DNA of 64,000 bases from Acidobacteriaceae bacterium (lineage in GTDB: Bacteria; Acidobacteriota; Terriglobia; Terriglobales; Acidobacteriaceae): assembly GCA_003132445.1 (NCBI GenBank), contig PKXU01000165.1, positions 1-64,000 on the forward strand, read 5' to 3'. Shown here one piece after another: positions 40,989-50,394 of the stretch (its first letter is position 1; each line of letters starts with the position of its first letter). The position numbers were made by a program, and so were the translations under genes. The notes beneath the pieces were generated by a model, which saw only the letters and a program-made list of their open reading frames with translations, searched no databases and was not told the origin of the DNA.

Positions 40989-42317
40989 ATGTCTGATTTT
41001 TTGACTTCGCTGGTCGCGGTGGTTGCGGTCCTCGGCTTCATGATCCTAATTCACGAGTTTGGCCACTATATGGTGGCCAAGTGGCTGGGCGTCCGCGTGG
41101 AGCAGTTCGCCATCGGATTCGGCAAACGGCTTGTGGGTTTCCGCAAGGGCGAGACCGACTATCGCATAAACGCAATCCCGCTCGGCGGCTACGTAAAAAT
41201 GAGCGGCGAGAATCCCATGGACGAGCGCTCGGACGATCCGCGTGAGTTCATGAATCACCCTCGCTGGCACCGCTTCCTGGTCGCCATTGCCGGGCCCACG
41301 ATGAATATCCTGCTCGCGATCGTTCTGCTCACCACCATCTACATGGTGCACTACGAATATCCGGCAGTGTACGACGATCAACCAGTGATCGGATGGGTGC
41401 TCAAAGACACAGCCGCAGCCAAGGCTGGCTTCCAGATCGGCGATCGCATTACCCGCATCGACGATGTGCAGAACCCCACATGGGAGCAAGTTGAACTGAA
41501 GGAAGCGCTCAACCCGGGCCAGCCTCTCGATGTCACCGTGGACCGCGACGGACAGGCACTCGAAAAAACTGTTGTGCCCGAGGCCATGGGTGTCGATCAG
41601 ATTGGATATGCAGGTTGGGCGCCCAAAGAAGGCATCGTCACCATCACCGATCTGGTGGAGGGAATGCCGGCGGAAAAAGCTGGTTTAAAAGAAGGGGATC
41701 AAATCTTAAAGGTAGACGACAAGCCGGTGCCCGCCCTGGCCGCCATGATCGAAAGCCTGAAAATCACGAAAGATAAACCGATCACGATCACCGTGCGGCG
41801 CAACGGCGAGGAAAAAACATTTACCGTGCAACCGGTACTTTCCGATAAATGGTATCGCATTGGCATCGGCAGCATGCAGATGAAGGTGAAGACGCTGCCT
41901 TTCGCCGAAGCCTTAAAGTTGTCGCTCCACGAAAACCGCCAGAATGCTTTGTTGATTCTTGAATTAGTCAAGAAAATGGCGCAGCGAAAAATTTCCATGC
42001 GCTCCATCGAAGGGCCGATCCGGATCGGTCAGGCTGCGGGGGAAGCAGCGCGTCGCAAAGGCTGGACTCCGCTAATGGGTCTAACCGCGGCCATCAGTCT
42101 TAACCTTGGCATCTTCAACCTGTTGCCGATTCCCATTCTCGACGGCGGCGTGATTCTGTTCTTGTTGATCGAAGGCTTGATGCGCCGTGACATCAGCATG
42201 AGTATCAAGGAACGCGTCTATCAGGCTGCGTTTGTCTTCCTGGTGCTATTCGCGGTGATGGTGATCTACAACGACTTGATGAAGACGATTCCTGGGCTGG
42301 CGGATCGATTGCCGTAA
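40989..42317 (+). CDS. rseP: Site-2 intramembrane metalloprotease with two PDZ domains
   Basis: 442 residues from ATG 40989 (M-S-D-F-L); a TTG at 40968 would add seven residues. Zinc site H22-E23-F-G-H26 in the first membrane helix, two PDZ domains (about 110-190 and 200-280; G-D-R-I-T-R-I-D and G-D-Q-I-L-K-V-D), and the C-terminal N-L-L-P-I-P-I-L-D-G-G motif that completes the zinc site. In other bacteria it cleaves anti-sigma factors in envelope stress. Last gene of the operon; a terminator follows. Confidence 0.93.
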   Translation: MSDFLTSLVAVVAVLGFMILIHEFGHYMVAKWLGVRVEQFAIGFGKRLVGFRKGETDYRINAIPLGGYVKMSGENPMDERSDDPREFMNHPRWHRFLVAIAGPTMNILLAIVLLTTIYMVHYEYPAVYDDQPVIGWVLKDTAAAKAGFQIGDRITRIDDVQNPTWEQVELKEALNPGQPLDVTVDRDGQALEKTVVPEAMGVDQIGYAGWAPKEGIVTITDLVEGMPAEKAGLKEGDQILKVDDKPVPALAAMIESLKITKDKPITITVRRNGEEKTFTVQPVLSDKWYRIGIGSMQMKVKTLPFAEALKLSLHENRQNALLILELVKKMAQRKISMRSIEGPIRIGQAAGEAARRKGWTPLMGLTAAISLNLGIFNLLPIPILDGGVILFLLIEGLMRRDISMSIKERVYQAAFVFLVLFAVMVIYNDLMKTIPGLADRLP

Positions 42318-42427
42318 AGAAAATTCTGCACCGCAAGTGCGTTCTACAGAATCAAATTGGCAAATTTGGCATCGACAAATTCATTTTCAACTGCTGCCCA
42401 ATTAACGAAACTGTTATGATTATCGAA

Positions 42428-42470
42428 GTGGCGCTTCTTGATGGCGCCACGTTCTTTTTTAATCTTTTTT
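42428..42470 (+). terminator. Rho-independent terminator of the uppS-rseP operon
   Basis: GTGGCGC (42428-42434) pairs perfectly with GCGCCAC (42444-42450) around a 9-base loop and is followed by GTTCTTTTTT and AATCTTTTTT, two T-runs. It is 111 bases after rseP and before the sensor kinase gene. Confidence 0.85.
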
Positions 42471-42526
42471 AACCCACGCCCCTTCGCCATCTTGCTTTGT
42501 GGAATTCCACATTCGAGGATGTGATC

Positions 42527-43672
42527 ATGGGAATCAAGCCACCTCTTGCGGCACGAACCTTGAAGATAAGGGTGGTTCCATATATCCTTGCGGCCGCCGC
42601 GGTCGTCGTCGCACTCCTGATCAGTAGCGCTCTAAGACCCTGGGTTGGCGATGGTGTGGCATATATCCTGCTTCTCGCCGCGATCGCATTCTCTGCCTGG
42701 TATTGCGGCACGGGTCCCTCCATTTTCGCGGTCGTCTTAGCGATGGCGAACGCGCTGTATGGATTCATGCCACCGGTGCACGCCTTTCGCATTCTCACCC
42801 GCGCTGATCTGGTCACATTACTCGTGTTTCTGTTCTCTTCGACCGCGCTTGTGATCATGGCAGAATTCCGTCGCCGCCATTATGAAGAACTTCGGAAGTC
42901 GCAGGGAGAACTCGAAAGCCTGGTTCAGCAGCGTACCGCGGACTTGGATGCCGCCAATCAGAGCCTGCGCGATCTTTCCGCCCGTCTGCTGAAGTCGCAA
43001 GATGAAGAGAGACGCCGCATCGCTCGCGAACTGCACGACAGCGTCGGACAGCTATTGGCCGCTCTGGGCATGAATCTGTCTGAGGTGCGGCTCGACATTG
43101 AGCGACTCGCGAAGACCGCCAACGCTTTGATGGATAGCGAAAATCTGGTTCATGAAATGACCACTGAGGTCCGCACCATCTCTCACCTATTGCATCCGCC
43201 CCTGCTCGATGAGGCCGGCCTGTGCTCCGCTCTTCGCTGGTATGGGGATGGATTTGCCTTGCGCAGCAAAATCAAGGTTGATCTCGATCTGCCCAAGGAT
43301 TTCAACCGTCTGCCGCGCGAGAGTGAGACTGCGATTTTCCGCGTAATTCAGGAATGCCTTACTAACATTCACCGTCATTCCGAGAGTCCGATCGCGAGAA
43401 TTCGACTGTGGCAGCGGGATGATCACGTCATGGTCGAAATCGAGGACGAGGGTAAAGGCATCCCGCCCGAAAAGCAGATCGAAATGGCTTCCGGGGGCAC
43501 ACCTGGAGTTGGAATTCGAGGCATGCGGGAACGACTGCGGCAACTCGGGGGCGCGCTGGAAATTAATTCGAGCGAGAGCGGTACCGTGATCGTGGTCCAG
43601 TTGCCGATCTCCGAAACATCCACTCCCGAGAGTCCCGTCCAGGTCAGCAATCCCTCACCGGCGGCGGCTTAA
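42527..43672 (+). CDS. Membrane sensor histidine kinase (HisKA_3, DUF4118-like)
   Basis: 381 residues from ATG 42527 (GAGGATG upstream). Four N-terminal hydrophobic segments (about 18-110) with W-Y-C-G-T-G-P-S-I-F-A resemble the DUF4118/KdpD-type membrane domain. A short coiled coil leads to the NarL-type dimerisation helix D-E-E-R-R-R-I-A-R-E-L-H170-D-S-V-G-Q with its phospho-His, and an ATPase domain (R-V-I-Q-E-C-L-T-N, D-E-G-K-G-I, G-V-G-I-R-G-M-R-E-R). Such kinases pair with LuxR-type regulators; none is adjacent, and the one at 36288 lacks its Asp. Confidence 0.88.
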   Translation: MGIKPPLAARTLKIRVVPYILAAAAVVVALLISSALRPWVGDGVAYILLLAAIAFSAWYCGTGPSIFAVVLAMANALYGFMPPVHAFRILTRADLVTLLVFLFSSTALVIMAEFRRRHYEELRKSQGELESLVQQRTADLDAANQSLRDLSARLLKSQDEERRRIARELHDSVGQLLAALGMNLSEVRLDIERLAKTANALMDSENLVHEMTTEVRTISHLLHPPLLDEAGLCSALRWYGDGFALRSKIKVDLDLPKDFNRLPRESETAIFRVIQECLTNIHRHSESPIARIRLWQRDDHVMVEIEDEGKGIPPEKQIEMASGGTPGVGIRGMRERLRQLGGALEINSSESGTVIVVQLPISETSTPESPVQVSNPSPAAA

Positions 43673-43788
43673 GATTTCTGAGTTCTGGAGTCGAATAGGC
43701 CATGTCCGAAGTTATACCTCGAACGCGCAATCTCGCTTGACGCATTGAAACGCCGCGAGCACCTTTGACTAGCTTGAGCTAAGCAGTT

Positions 43789-43817
43789 TTGACGCCCTGT
43801 TTTGCCCCTGTTAAACT
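43789..43817 (+). promoter_or_regulatory. Candidate sigma-70-type promoter
   Basis: TTGACG (43789-43794), a 17-base spacer and TAAACT (43812-43817), 54 bases before the GTG start at 43872. Confidence 0.45.
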
Positions 43818-43871
43818 GTTTGTTTGCCATACTAATTATCCAGCCTACCGTTAATTCCAGAAGGGAAGTCC

Positions 43872-44597
43872 GTGCGCGCAGAAACCCGCCATCAACTGAA
43901 GCAGGATGCTTTTAGTCGTGTCACCTTTGACGCCGCAGAGAAAACCGCCGATTGGACTGTCGCCCACCGCACCACGCTGATTGTTTCCGCTGTCGCCATC
44001 GCAATCGTTCTCGCTGCCGCGGTTGGCGGATGGTATTACCTGAGCGCCCAGGATGAAAAGGCCAGCTTCGACTTTTCCCTGGCAGTTCGAACTTTAGATA
44101 CACAACTGCGGCCCGCGGGAACGCCTGCCCAACCTGACGTCCCCAGCTTTACCTCAGCCAAGGAGCGCGCGGAAGCGGCTCAGAAAAACTTTCAGGCGAT
44201 TGTCGACAAGTATCCCCATACCCGCACAGCAGATTTGGCGCATTATTTTCTGGGAGTGACCGCTGCGGATTTGTCGGATAACGCCACCGCCGAGCGCAAC
44301 TTCAAGCAGGTCGCTTCCTCCGGCAATCGCGAGGTTGCGGCCGTTGCCAAAGCCGCCCTGGCTTCGCTCTACGCTCAGACGAACCGCACTAAGCAGGCGG
44401 TTGCACTCTATCAGGAACTTATCAACAAACCGACGGCCTCCGTCAGCAAAGTAACGGCTCAGTTACAGTTGGCCGAGGTCTATCAAAATTCCAATCAGCC
44501 GCTCGAGGCCAAGAGAATCTACGAGCAGGTCAAGAAAGAAAATCCGGGCGCGGAAGCCGGACAACTCGCCACGCAGAAACTGACTGAACTGAAGTGA
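43872..44597 (+). CDS. Membrane-anchored TPR protein (YfgM/CcmG-region type)
   Basis: 241 residues from GTG 43872, AAGGGA upstream. One membrane helix (about 36-57), then TPR-like helices: A-A-Q-K-N-F-Q-A-I-V-D-K-Y-P-H-T-R-T-A-D-L-A, A-L-A-S-L-Y-A-Q-T-N-R-T-K-Q-A-V-A-L-Y, and A-E-V-Y-Q-N-S-N-Q-P-L-E-A-K-R-I-Y. The order resembles YfgM, a periplasmic chaperone partner of the Sec translocon, but other TPR roles are possible. Confidence 0.8.
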   Translation: MRAETRHQLKQDAFSRVTFDAAEKTADWTVAHRTTLIVSAVAIAIVLAAAVGGWYYLSAQDEKASFDFSLAVRTLDTQLRPAGTPAQPDVPSFTSAKERAEAAQKNFQAIVDKYPHTRTADLAHYFLGVTAADLSDNATAERNFKQVASSGNREVAAVAKAALASLYAQTNRTKQAVALYQELINKPTASVSKVTAQLQLAEVYQNSNQPLEAKRIYEQVKKENPGAEAGQLATQKLTELK

Positions 44598-44783
44598 ACT
44601 ACTGAACTAAAGTGAATAAGGATTGCTCAGTCCCGCCTGTTTAGCTCGGCTGATTACCTTCGTAAAAATTGGACCCTTTTCATCGCCACCCTTTAGCCGC
44701 GATTTCTGTTCGTTGACCATTTCCCTTTTTCGGCTCGTTGGGTACCATGTTGTGCAACTCGCGAAATCTATCAGTGGAGACCC

Positions 44784-45251
44784 ATGGCACAAATCACTCT
44801 CCGCGTTAACGGCAGTGAAAAGCAAGTCAGCGTTTCTCCAGAGACCCCCTTGCTCTGGGTTCTTCGCGACACTCTCGAACTTACCGGGACAAAGTTTGGC
44901 TGTGGTGCGGGCTTGTGTGGGGCCTGCACTGTTCATGTCGATGGCAATCCGATTCGTTCCTGCTCAACGCCGGTTTCGCAGGTCGCTGGAAAAAGTGTGA
45001 TCACGATTGAGGGCCTCGGGGCGAACGGCCTGCACGTCCTGCAGCAGGCATGGATTGCAGAAGAAGTTCCGCAATGCGGCTACTGCCAGACAGGACAAAT
45101 CATGTCGGCGGCCGCCCTGCTCGCGAAAACGCCCAATCCTACCGACGATCAGATTACGCAGGCCATGAACGGCAATCTCTGCCGCTGTGGAACTTATGAA
45201 CGGATTCGCAAAGCCGTGCACCGCGCCGCTGGAAATGGAGGCTCGCAATGA
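44784..45251 (+). CDS. (2Fe-2S) subunit of molybdenum hydroxylase (IorA-like)
   Basis: 155 residues, TGGAGA before the ATG. Two [2Fe-2S] clusters: plant-ferredoxin type Cys40, Cys45, Cys48, Cys60 and the second type Cys98, Cys101, Cys133, Cys135 (Q-C-G-Y-C-Q-T-G and C-R-C-G-T-Y). It carries electrons from the molybdenum subunit encoded next, with which it overlaps (ATGA). Confidence 0.95.
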   Translation: MAQITLRVNGSEKQVSVSPETPLLWVLRDTLELTGTKFGCGAGLCGACTVHVDGNPIRSCSTPVSQVAGKSVITIEGLGANGLHVLQQAWIAEEVPQCGYCQTGQIMSAAALLAKTPNPTDDQITQAMNGNLCRCGTYERIRKAVHRAAGNGGSQ

Positions 45252-47365
45252 GCCCACTCTCCCGCCGCGAATTTGTAGCCGCAGGAGTCGCCGCTGGCGC
45301 TGGCCTGGTAATCGGCTTCTACCTTCCGCATAAAACGTCATCGCATGAGCAATCTTTCTCGCCCAATGCATATTTGCGCATCACACCCGACAACAAAGTC
45401 ACCGTCGTGGTCGCGCGCTCGGAGATGGGACAAGGAGTGCGCACGGCGCTGCCGATGATCCTGGCCGAAGAACTGGAAGCCGACTGGCACCAGATCGAGA
45501 TCGAGCAGGCCGGAGCCAGCACGCTCTTCGGCGATCAGACCACGGGAGGAAGCGCGAGCATTCGCACGACATGGGATCCGATGCGCAAAGCAGGCGCGGC
45601 CGCGCGTGAGATGTTGATTATTGCCGCAGCCTTAACCTGGAGCGTTCCGCGAAGTTCGTGCGCTGCGGAAAACGGCCGCATCAAGCACGCTGCGACGAAC
45701 CGCAGTTTGAGTTATGGGGAACTCGTCAGCAAGGCTGCGACGCTGCCGGTTCCCACCGACCTGCCGTTCAAGCAAAGTAAAGACTACAAGATTGTCGGGC
45801 AACGTCTGCCACGTCTGGACACGCCAGCCAAAGTAAAAGGTGAGGCCATCTTTGGGCTCGACTACCGAACGCCGGGAATGAAATTCGCTGTGCTGTCGCG
45901 CTGTCCTACGATCGCCGGCAAAGTTTCCAAGTTCGATGAGAGTGAATCGAAGAAACTCGCTGGTGTGAGTTACGTCGGCAAGATTGGCGATTCGGCCGTC
46001 GCCGTTGTCGCCGACAGTGTTTGGGGAGCGATGGAAGGCCGCCGCCTACTCAACGTCACGTGGGACGATGGGCCGAACAAAGATCTGAATACCGCGGCTG
46101 TCATGGCGTCACTAAAGCTGGCGGCGTCGAAGAAGGGCGTAAGCATTTACGCTGCGGGCGATCCCGCAAGAATTCCCGGCCGTCGCGTCTCCGCCGAATA
46201 TGAATTACCTTTCATGGCGCACGCAGCGATGGAGCCGGGCAACTGCACCGCGCACTATCAGGGAACGAAATGCGAATTGTGGGCGCCCACACAGGTTCCG
46301 CAAGATTGCCGCGACTCGGTGGCGACCGCAATAGGACTCGACCCAGATCAGGTCAAAGTCAACGTCACACTCATGGGCGGAGGCTTTGGCCGCCGCCTGG
46401 AGCACGACTACGCGGTGGAAGCGGCGCTCGTCTCGAAGGCAATCAATGCTCCGGTGAAAGTGGTCTGGACGCGCGAAGATGACATGCGGTTTTCCACCTA
46501 CCGTCCCGCGAGCTTGCACCAACTCAGCGCCACGCTTGATGGATCAGGATTTCCGGTTGCACTGAGCCACCGCATCATCGCACCGTCAATCAGCGGGCAA
46601 AAAGGACAGCCGGTTCCGAACGGAGTGGATCCCGATTTGCCCGATGAAGCCGGCCCGGTATATGGCCTGCCCAATTATTCGATTGAATATGTCATGACCG
46701 AAACGCCAGTGCCGCTGGGCTGGATGCGGTCGGTCTATGCGCTGCAGGCGGCGTTCGCACTGGAGAGCTTCATCGACGAACTGGCGGTCGCGGCGGGCAA
46801 AGACCCACTGCAATACCGATTGCATCTGTTAGCCAAAGATCAGGATCTGCAATACTTCACGACGACGTGGCATACCGCACGCATGCGCGCCGTGCTGCAA
46901 CTGGCCGCCGAAAAAGCTGGGTGGGATAAGCCGCTTCCGCCAGGCCACTATCGCGGCATTGCCTGTTTCGGTTGTTTTGCGTCCTACATGGCTGAGGTAG
47001 TTGAGATCACAATGGAGAACGATCAGCCGCGTGTGCATCGGGTTGTTGCTGTTGTCGATTGCGGGCAGGTCGTGAACCCGGGCATTTTGGAACAGCAAAT
47101 TCAGGGCGGAATCGTCTACGGATTGGGGAATGCGTTGCGAGCGAAAATCACAATTAAGAAAGGCCGCATCGTGCAAGGAAACTTTGACGACTACGCTCCG
47201 CTGCGGATGGAAGAAACGCCGACGGTCGAAGTCTACGCGGTGCCGAGCGCCGAGGCTCCGAGCGGAATTGGCGAGCCGTCGGTGCCTCCGGTCGCCCCCG
47301 CGCTGTGCAACGCAATCTATGCGGCGACGAAAAAGAGAATTCGTGCGCTGCCAATTCTGAGCTAG
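45248..47365 (+). CDS. Molybdopterin subunit of aldehyde/isoquinoline oxidoreductase type
   Basis: 705 residues, with a twin-arginine leader ([16 protein letters not shown]) as in isoquinoline 1-oxidoreductase beta subunits, which carry it into the periplasm. Molybdenum-cofactor motifs: [27 protein letters not shown] and [12 protein letters not shown], the last with the catalytic Glu. No FAD subunit is present, so electrons probably go to a membrane cytochrome. Substrate (aldehyde or N-heterocycle) cannot be told. Frame and length are intact. Confidence 0.92.
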   Translation: MSPLSRREFVAAGVAAGAGLVIGFYLPHKTSSHEQSFSPNAYLRITPDNKVTVVVARSEMGQGVRTALPMILAEELEADWHQIEIEQAGASTLFGDQTTGGSASIRTTWDPMRKAGAAAREMLIIAAALTWSVPRSSCAAENGRIKHAATNRSLSYGELVSKAATLPVPTDLPFKQSKDYKIVGQRLPRLDTPAKVKGEAIFGLDYRTPGMKFAVLSRCPTIAGKVSKFDESESKKLAGVSYVGKIGDSAVAVVADSVWGAMEGRRLLNVTWDDGPNKDLNTAAVMASLKLAASKKGVSIYAAGDPARIPGRRVSAEYELPFMAHAAMEPGNCTAHYQGTKCELWAPTQVPQDCRDSVATAIGLDPDQVKVNVTLMGGGFGRRLEHDYAVEAALVSKAINAPVKVVWTREDDMRFSTYRPASLHQLSATLDGSGFPVALSHRIIAPSISGQKGQPVPNGVDPDLPDEAGPVYGLPNYSIEYVMTETPVPLGWMRSVYALQAAFALESFIDELAVAAGKDPLQYRLHLLAKDQDLQYFTTTWHTARMRAVLQLAAEKAGWDKPLPPGHYRGIACFGCFASYMAEVVEITMENDQPRVHRVVAVVDCGQVVNPGILEQQIQGGIVYGLGNALRAKITIKKGRIVQGNFDDYAPLRMEETPTVEVYAVPSAEAPSGIGEPSVPPVAPALCNAIYAATKKRIRALPILS

Positions 47366-47384
47366 AGGTGGGATCGAATAATGT

Positions 47385-47475
47385 TTTGTCATCCTGAGCG
47401 AAGCGAAGGACCTATGCACTCTCTTACCCTGCGAAGAATCCATGGATCCTTTGCTAACGGGCTCAGGATGACAAA
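47385..47475. repeat. Palindromic repeat, TTTGTCATCCTGAGC arms
   Basis: Perfect 15-base inverted arms (47385-47399, 47461-47475). The right end CTCAGGATGACAAA contains the start codon used by the GH5 gene. A half copy is at 21925. Confidence 0.92.
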
Positions 47476-48628
47476 GCCTGTCGCCTGCAGCTTATTGCTT
47501 TTTTCTTTATTACTATTACTCGGTGCTGCGTCATTCGCCCAGACCACACTGTATTCTTCGGTTCCTCCCAACCGCCTGGCGCACATTCGCCACGGCATCA
47601 ATCTGAGCGAATGGTTTGCGCAGGTCTACGATCCCAAGGGATACACGAAAGAACATTTTGAAAGCTGGACCACGGCATCAGATATTGCGCTGATCAAGTC
47701 GGCCGGCTTCGATCACGTGCGCCTCAGCGTGAATCCGCAGCCCATGATGGACGCAGCACGTCGGCACAATGGCAGCGTGGAATATTTCGGCTATCTGGAC
47801 GCCGCAGTCAAAATGATTCTGGATGCGGGTCTTGCGGTCGAAATCGACATGCATCCCGACTCCGACTTCAAGGCGCGGCTGGCCAAAGAAGACGACTTTG
47901 TCGAGCGATTCGCCGACTTTTGGAATATGGTGGCGCAGCACTACTCGTCATCGTCATGGGATCCAGACCGCATATTCTTCGAAATTCTGAACGAACCGGA
48001 GATGCGTGACGCCTACCGCTGGTATGGCGTGGAGACAAAGCTGGCCGCGGCGATTCGTCGCGGCGCACCCGGAAATACGATCATCGCGGCAGGCGCGCGC
48101 TGGGACGACGATGACGACCTCGTTTTTCTCGAACCGCTGCCCGATCCCAACGTCATTTACGTATTCCATTTTTACGAGCCGCACATTTTTACCCATCAAG
48201 GCGCGGGATGGGGCGCATACTTCTGGCATTGGGTGAAGAGACTGCATTATCCATCGTCGCCGGAAAATGCGGCGCAGGTTGCCGCGGGAGTTCCCGAAGC
48301 TCACGATCGCCTGCAGGTAATCCGCTACGGACAGGATCACTGGGACGCGTCGCGCATCGAATCGGAAATCAATCAGGCTGCGGACTGGGCCACGCAACGC
48401 AATGTGCCGTTGATCTGCAATGAATTCGGAGTCTACCGGGCATTCGCCGATCCGCAGGACCGTGCGCGGTGGATCACAGATGTGCGGACTTCGCTCGAGC
48501 GCCACAACATCGGATGGGCCATGTGGGATTATTCCGGCAGCTTCGGCGTGGTAACCAACCGAGAGACGAAAGCCAAGCTGGACGAAGTCACAGTGCGTGC
48601 GCTGGGATTGAAAATGCCGGGACAATGA
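47468..48628 (+). CDS. GH5-family exported glycoside hydrolase (cellulase-like)
   Basis: 386 residues from ATG 47468, where a perfect signal peptide begins (MTKPVACSLLLFSLLLLLGA, cut near SFA-QT). The frame is open to 47381, but that stretch is translated repeat (C-H-P-E-R-S-E-G). TIM barrel with R-H-G-I-N-L-S-E-W-F, general acid Glu176 in F-F-E-I-L-N-E-P-E, F-H-F-Y-E-P, and nucleophile Glu319 in L-I-C-N-E-F-G. It probably cleaves beta-1,4-glucan or a related hemicellulose outside the cytoplasm. No carbohydrate-binding module. The only ribosome-site-like bases (CAGG) belong to the repeat. Confidence 0.88.
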   Translation: MTKPVACSLLLFSLLLLLGAASFAQTTLYSSVPPNRLAHIRHGINLSEWFAQVYDPKGYTKEHFESWTTASDIALIKSAGFDHVRLSVNPQPMMDAARRHNGSVEYFGYLDAAVKMILDAGLAVEIDMHPDSDFKARLAKEDDFVERFADFWNMVAQHYSSSSWDPDRIFFEILNEPEMRDAYRWYGVETKLAAAIRRGAPGNTIIAAGARWDDDDDLVFLEPLPDPNVIYVFHFYEPHIFTHQGAGWGAYFWHWVKRLHYPSSPENAAQVAAGVPEAHDRLQVIRYGQDHWDASRIESEINQAADWATQRNVPLICNEFGVYRAFADPQDRARWITDVRTSLERHNIGWAMWDYSGSFGVVTNRETKAKLDEVTVRALGLKMPGQ

Positions 48629-48641
48629 ATGGCGTCGCTCC

Positions 48642-49073
48642 TCAGAATGCACCCAGCCATTTGACCGGCAAGTGGGCGGCTAAAGCATCGGCCAGGCGTT
48701 CGTCGGCCGTAATCAAGTCTGCTTTCACGCGCAAGGCCAGCGCTACGTAGATAGAGTCATACACCGTTCGCCCATGTTTTACAGCCAACTGCAAGGCCTG
48801 AGGCACGAGATCGAAGGAAGGGATGGTAGGGATTTTGAGATCGCTAATCGTCCGAAAGTTCCGTACCGCGGTTTCTGAGTCGATCTTCTGCTTCCGGGCG
48901 GCTTTCCAGAGAGCGTTTCCCACTTCCAGCCAAAACAGGTCTGGAACCAGCAGCAACTCCGCCCCGGTGCGATAGGACGCCAGTAATTCTTCTGCCTGCG
49001 AGAGCAAATCTTCATTATTGGCAGGCAAGCACCACTTGACGGCGACACTCGCGTCGACGACGATGGGCGTCAC
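48642..49073 (-). CDS. vapC: PIN-domain toxin (VapC type)
   Basis: 143 residues from GTG 49073, overlapping the antitoxin stop by four bases. PIN acidic residues: Asp7 (V-V-D-A-S-V), Glu in F-W-L-E-V-G-N, Asp in T-V-Y-D-S-I-Y-V-A-L-A and Asp in I-T-A-D-E-R-L. Such toxins cleave tRNA or rRNA when the antitoxin is lost. Convergent with the GH5 gene, 13 bases apart. Confidence 0.9.
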   Translation of the reverse strand: MTPIVVDASVAVKWCLPANNEDLLSQAEELLASYRTGAELLLVPDLFWLEVGNALWKAARKQKIDSETAVRNFRTISDLKIPTIPSFDLVPQALQLAVKHGRTVYDSIYVALALRVKADLITADERLADALAAHLPVKWLGAF

Positions 49074-49321
49074 CTCTCGCGGTCCTCACGAATCATTTCT
49101 TCCGCAGAGGGGAACGGTCCCGGGGTAAGGGTTGGCATCGCACGCAGCTTGGCCAGTTCGTCCCAGACCTTCTGGCGCCGCTTGAGTTCCTGCGCGGTGG
49201 GAACAAAATGCTCTAACAACGAAATAACTTCCGCCGCCATCGACTTATGGTGGGCGCGCGCCTGCTTTCGCAAGGCCTTATAGATTTCCTCAGGAACATT
49301 TTCTACATAGAGGGTCGGCAT
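49070..49321 (-). CDS. FitA/VapB-type antitoxin (ribbon-helix-helix)
   Basis: 83 residues, TAGGAG 6 bases before the ATG. N-terminal ribbon-helix-helix DNA-binding unit (L-Y-V-E-N-V-P-E-E-I-Y-K-A-L-R-K-Q-A, then S-M-A-A-E-V-I-S-L-L) and an extended acidic C-terminus (S-A-E-E-M-I-R-E-D) that would occupy the toxin active site. Autoregulation of the pair is expected. Confidence 0.88.
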   Translation of the reverse strand: MPTLYVENVPEEIYKALRKQARAHHKSMAAEVISLLEHFVPTAQELKRRQKVWDELAKLRAMPTLTPGPFPSAEEMIREDRER

Positions 49322-49489
49322 ATGAAACTCCTAGGCATAGTCTAGCACCTCCATAGGGCGAAGAAGACGGTCTTTTTCTTGACAGGCTTGCGGCCTTAGC
49401 TTTATCCTAAGTCTTGCTCCTTGCGGTACTTACGCCTCTTGGCGTGCTTCCGCGGAACGAGTTGGCAACATTGGCGCGGAGGTTTCGCT

Positions 49490-50041
49490 ATGTTCCTCGA
49501 TATCCATGAACTGGAACGCCATCCTCTGGATTTTGAGGAGGAGTTTGCGCCCGGGGTCATCGACTTGGGCGGCGAAGCTCGGCAACGCACGCCACTAAAG
49601 GCGTCCGGACACGCCGAGATTGTCGAAGAGCATCACGGCAAGCACGAGATTATTACGGACATTCGCCTGCGTGGACGACTCAGCGCCGGCCTGGAATTGC
49701 AGTGCGCGCGGTGCCTTGAGCCGGTAGCTCAAGATATAGTCCGCGAGTTCGAATTGCTCTATCGCCCGCTCGGAGCAGACGCTGGGCGCGACGAGATCTC
49801 CGTGACGGACGCGGAAGCCGAGATCGGCTATTATCAAGGCGACGGCATTCTGCTGGAAGACGTTTTGCGCGAGCAAGTGCTGCTGGCGCTGCCTTTAAAG
49901 GTCACCTGCCGCGACGATTGCAAGGGCCTATGTGTGCACTGCGGAAAGAATTTGAACGAAGAACAGTGTTCGTGCACGACTGCCATCGAAGATCCGCGCT
50001 GGACGGCGCTGCGCGAGATTCGCAGTAGGCTGGAGCACTGA
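49490..50041 (+). CDS. yceD: YceD/DUF177 protein, 23S rRNA accumulation factor family
   Basis: 183 residues from ATG 49490, GGAGG 7 bases upstream; the frame opens 69 bases earlier. Typical L-Q-C-A-R-C-L-E-P-V in the middle and a C-terminal zinc-like site C-R-D-D-C-K-G-L-C-V-H-C-G. In E. coli YceD affects 23S rRNA levels. It stands before rpmF as in most bacteria. Confidence 0.9.
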   Translation: MFLDIHELERHPLDFEEEFAPGVIDLGGEARQRTPLKASGHAEIVEEHHGKHEIITDIRLRGRLSAGLELQCARCLEPVAQDIVREFELLYRPLGADAGRDEISVTDAEAEIGYYQGDGILLEDVLREQVLLALPLKVTCRDDCKGLCVHCGKNLNEEQCSCTTAIEDPRWTALREIRSRLEH

Positions 50042-50182
50042 AAGCCGCTGTCAGCTATTAGCCGTCAGCTATCAGCAGCAACGCTCCGCTCATCAGTGGC
50101 TGCGTTCGAGTTAGGTTCATACTGAGCAATCAGCTGTCGGCAGGTTCAAAGCTGAAAGCTGATGGCTGACAGCTTTTTGAGC
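50042..50182. repeat. Intergenic repeat rich in GCTGTCAGC/GCTGACAGC palindromes
   Basis: GCTGTCAGCTATTAGCCGTC near 50047 and GCTGATGGCTGACAGC near 50157-50172 are inverted relatives, with further AGCTATCAGC and ATCAGCTGTCGG units between. The element separates yceD from rpmF, which are usually adjacent. Confidence 0.7.
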
Positions 50183-50199
50183 GAGAGGAATTCAATACC

Positions 50200-50385
50200 A
50201 TGCCTAATCCAAAACGGCGACACTCCCAGAAACGCACTTCCACCCGGCGCGCCCACGACGCACTCAAGAGCCACAGTCTTGCCGAGTGCCCCAACTGTCA
50301 CGAGAAAAAAATGCCGCATCGCGCCTGCCCGAAGTGCGGTTACTATAAGGGACGCGAAGTCCTGGACATTCAAGAAGCCAGCTAG
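50200..50385 (+). CDS. rpmF: 50S ribosomal protein L32
   Basis: 61 residues. The basic N-terminus M-P-N-P-K-R-R-H-S-Q is typical, followed by a zinc ribbon (Cys30, Cys33, Cys43, Cys46). GAGAGGA ribosome site 10 bases upstream. As a four-Cys (zinc-binding) form it is the zinc-replete type. Precedes plsX by 9 bases. Confidence 0.97.
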   Translation: MPNPKRRHSQKRTSTRRAHDALKSHSLAECPNCHEKKMPHRACPKCGYYKGREVLDIQEAS

Positions 50386-50394
50386 CTCAACACC

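Noticed and set aside
47381-47467. Upstream extension of the GH5 frame (C-H-P-E-R-S-E-G...)
   Set aside because: It is the translation of a palindromic repeat and would bury the signal peptide.
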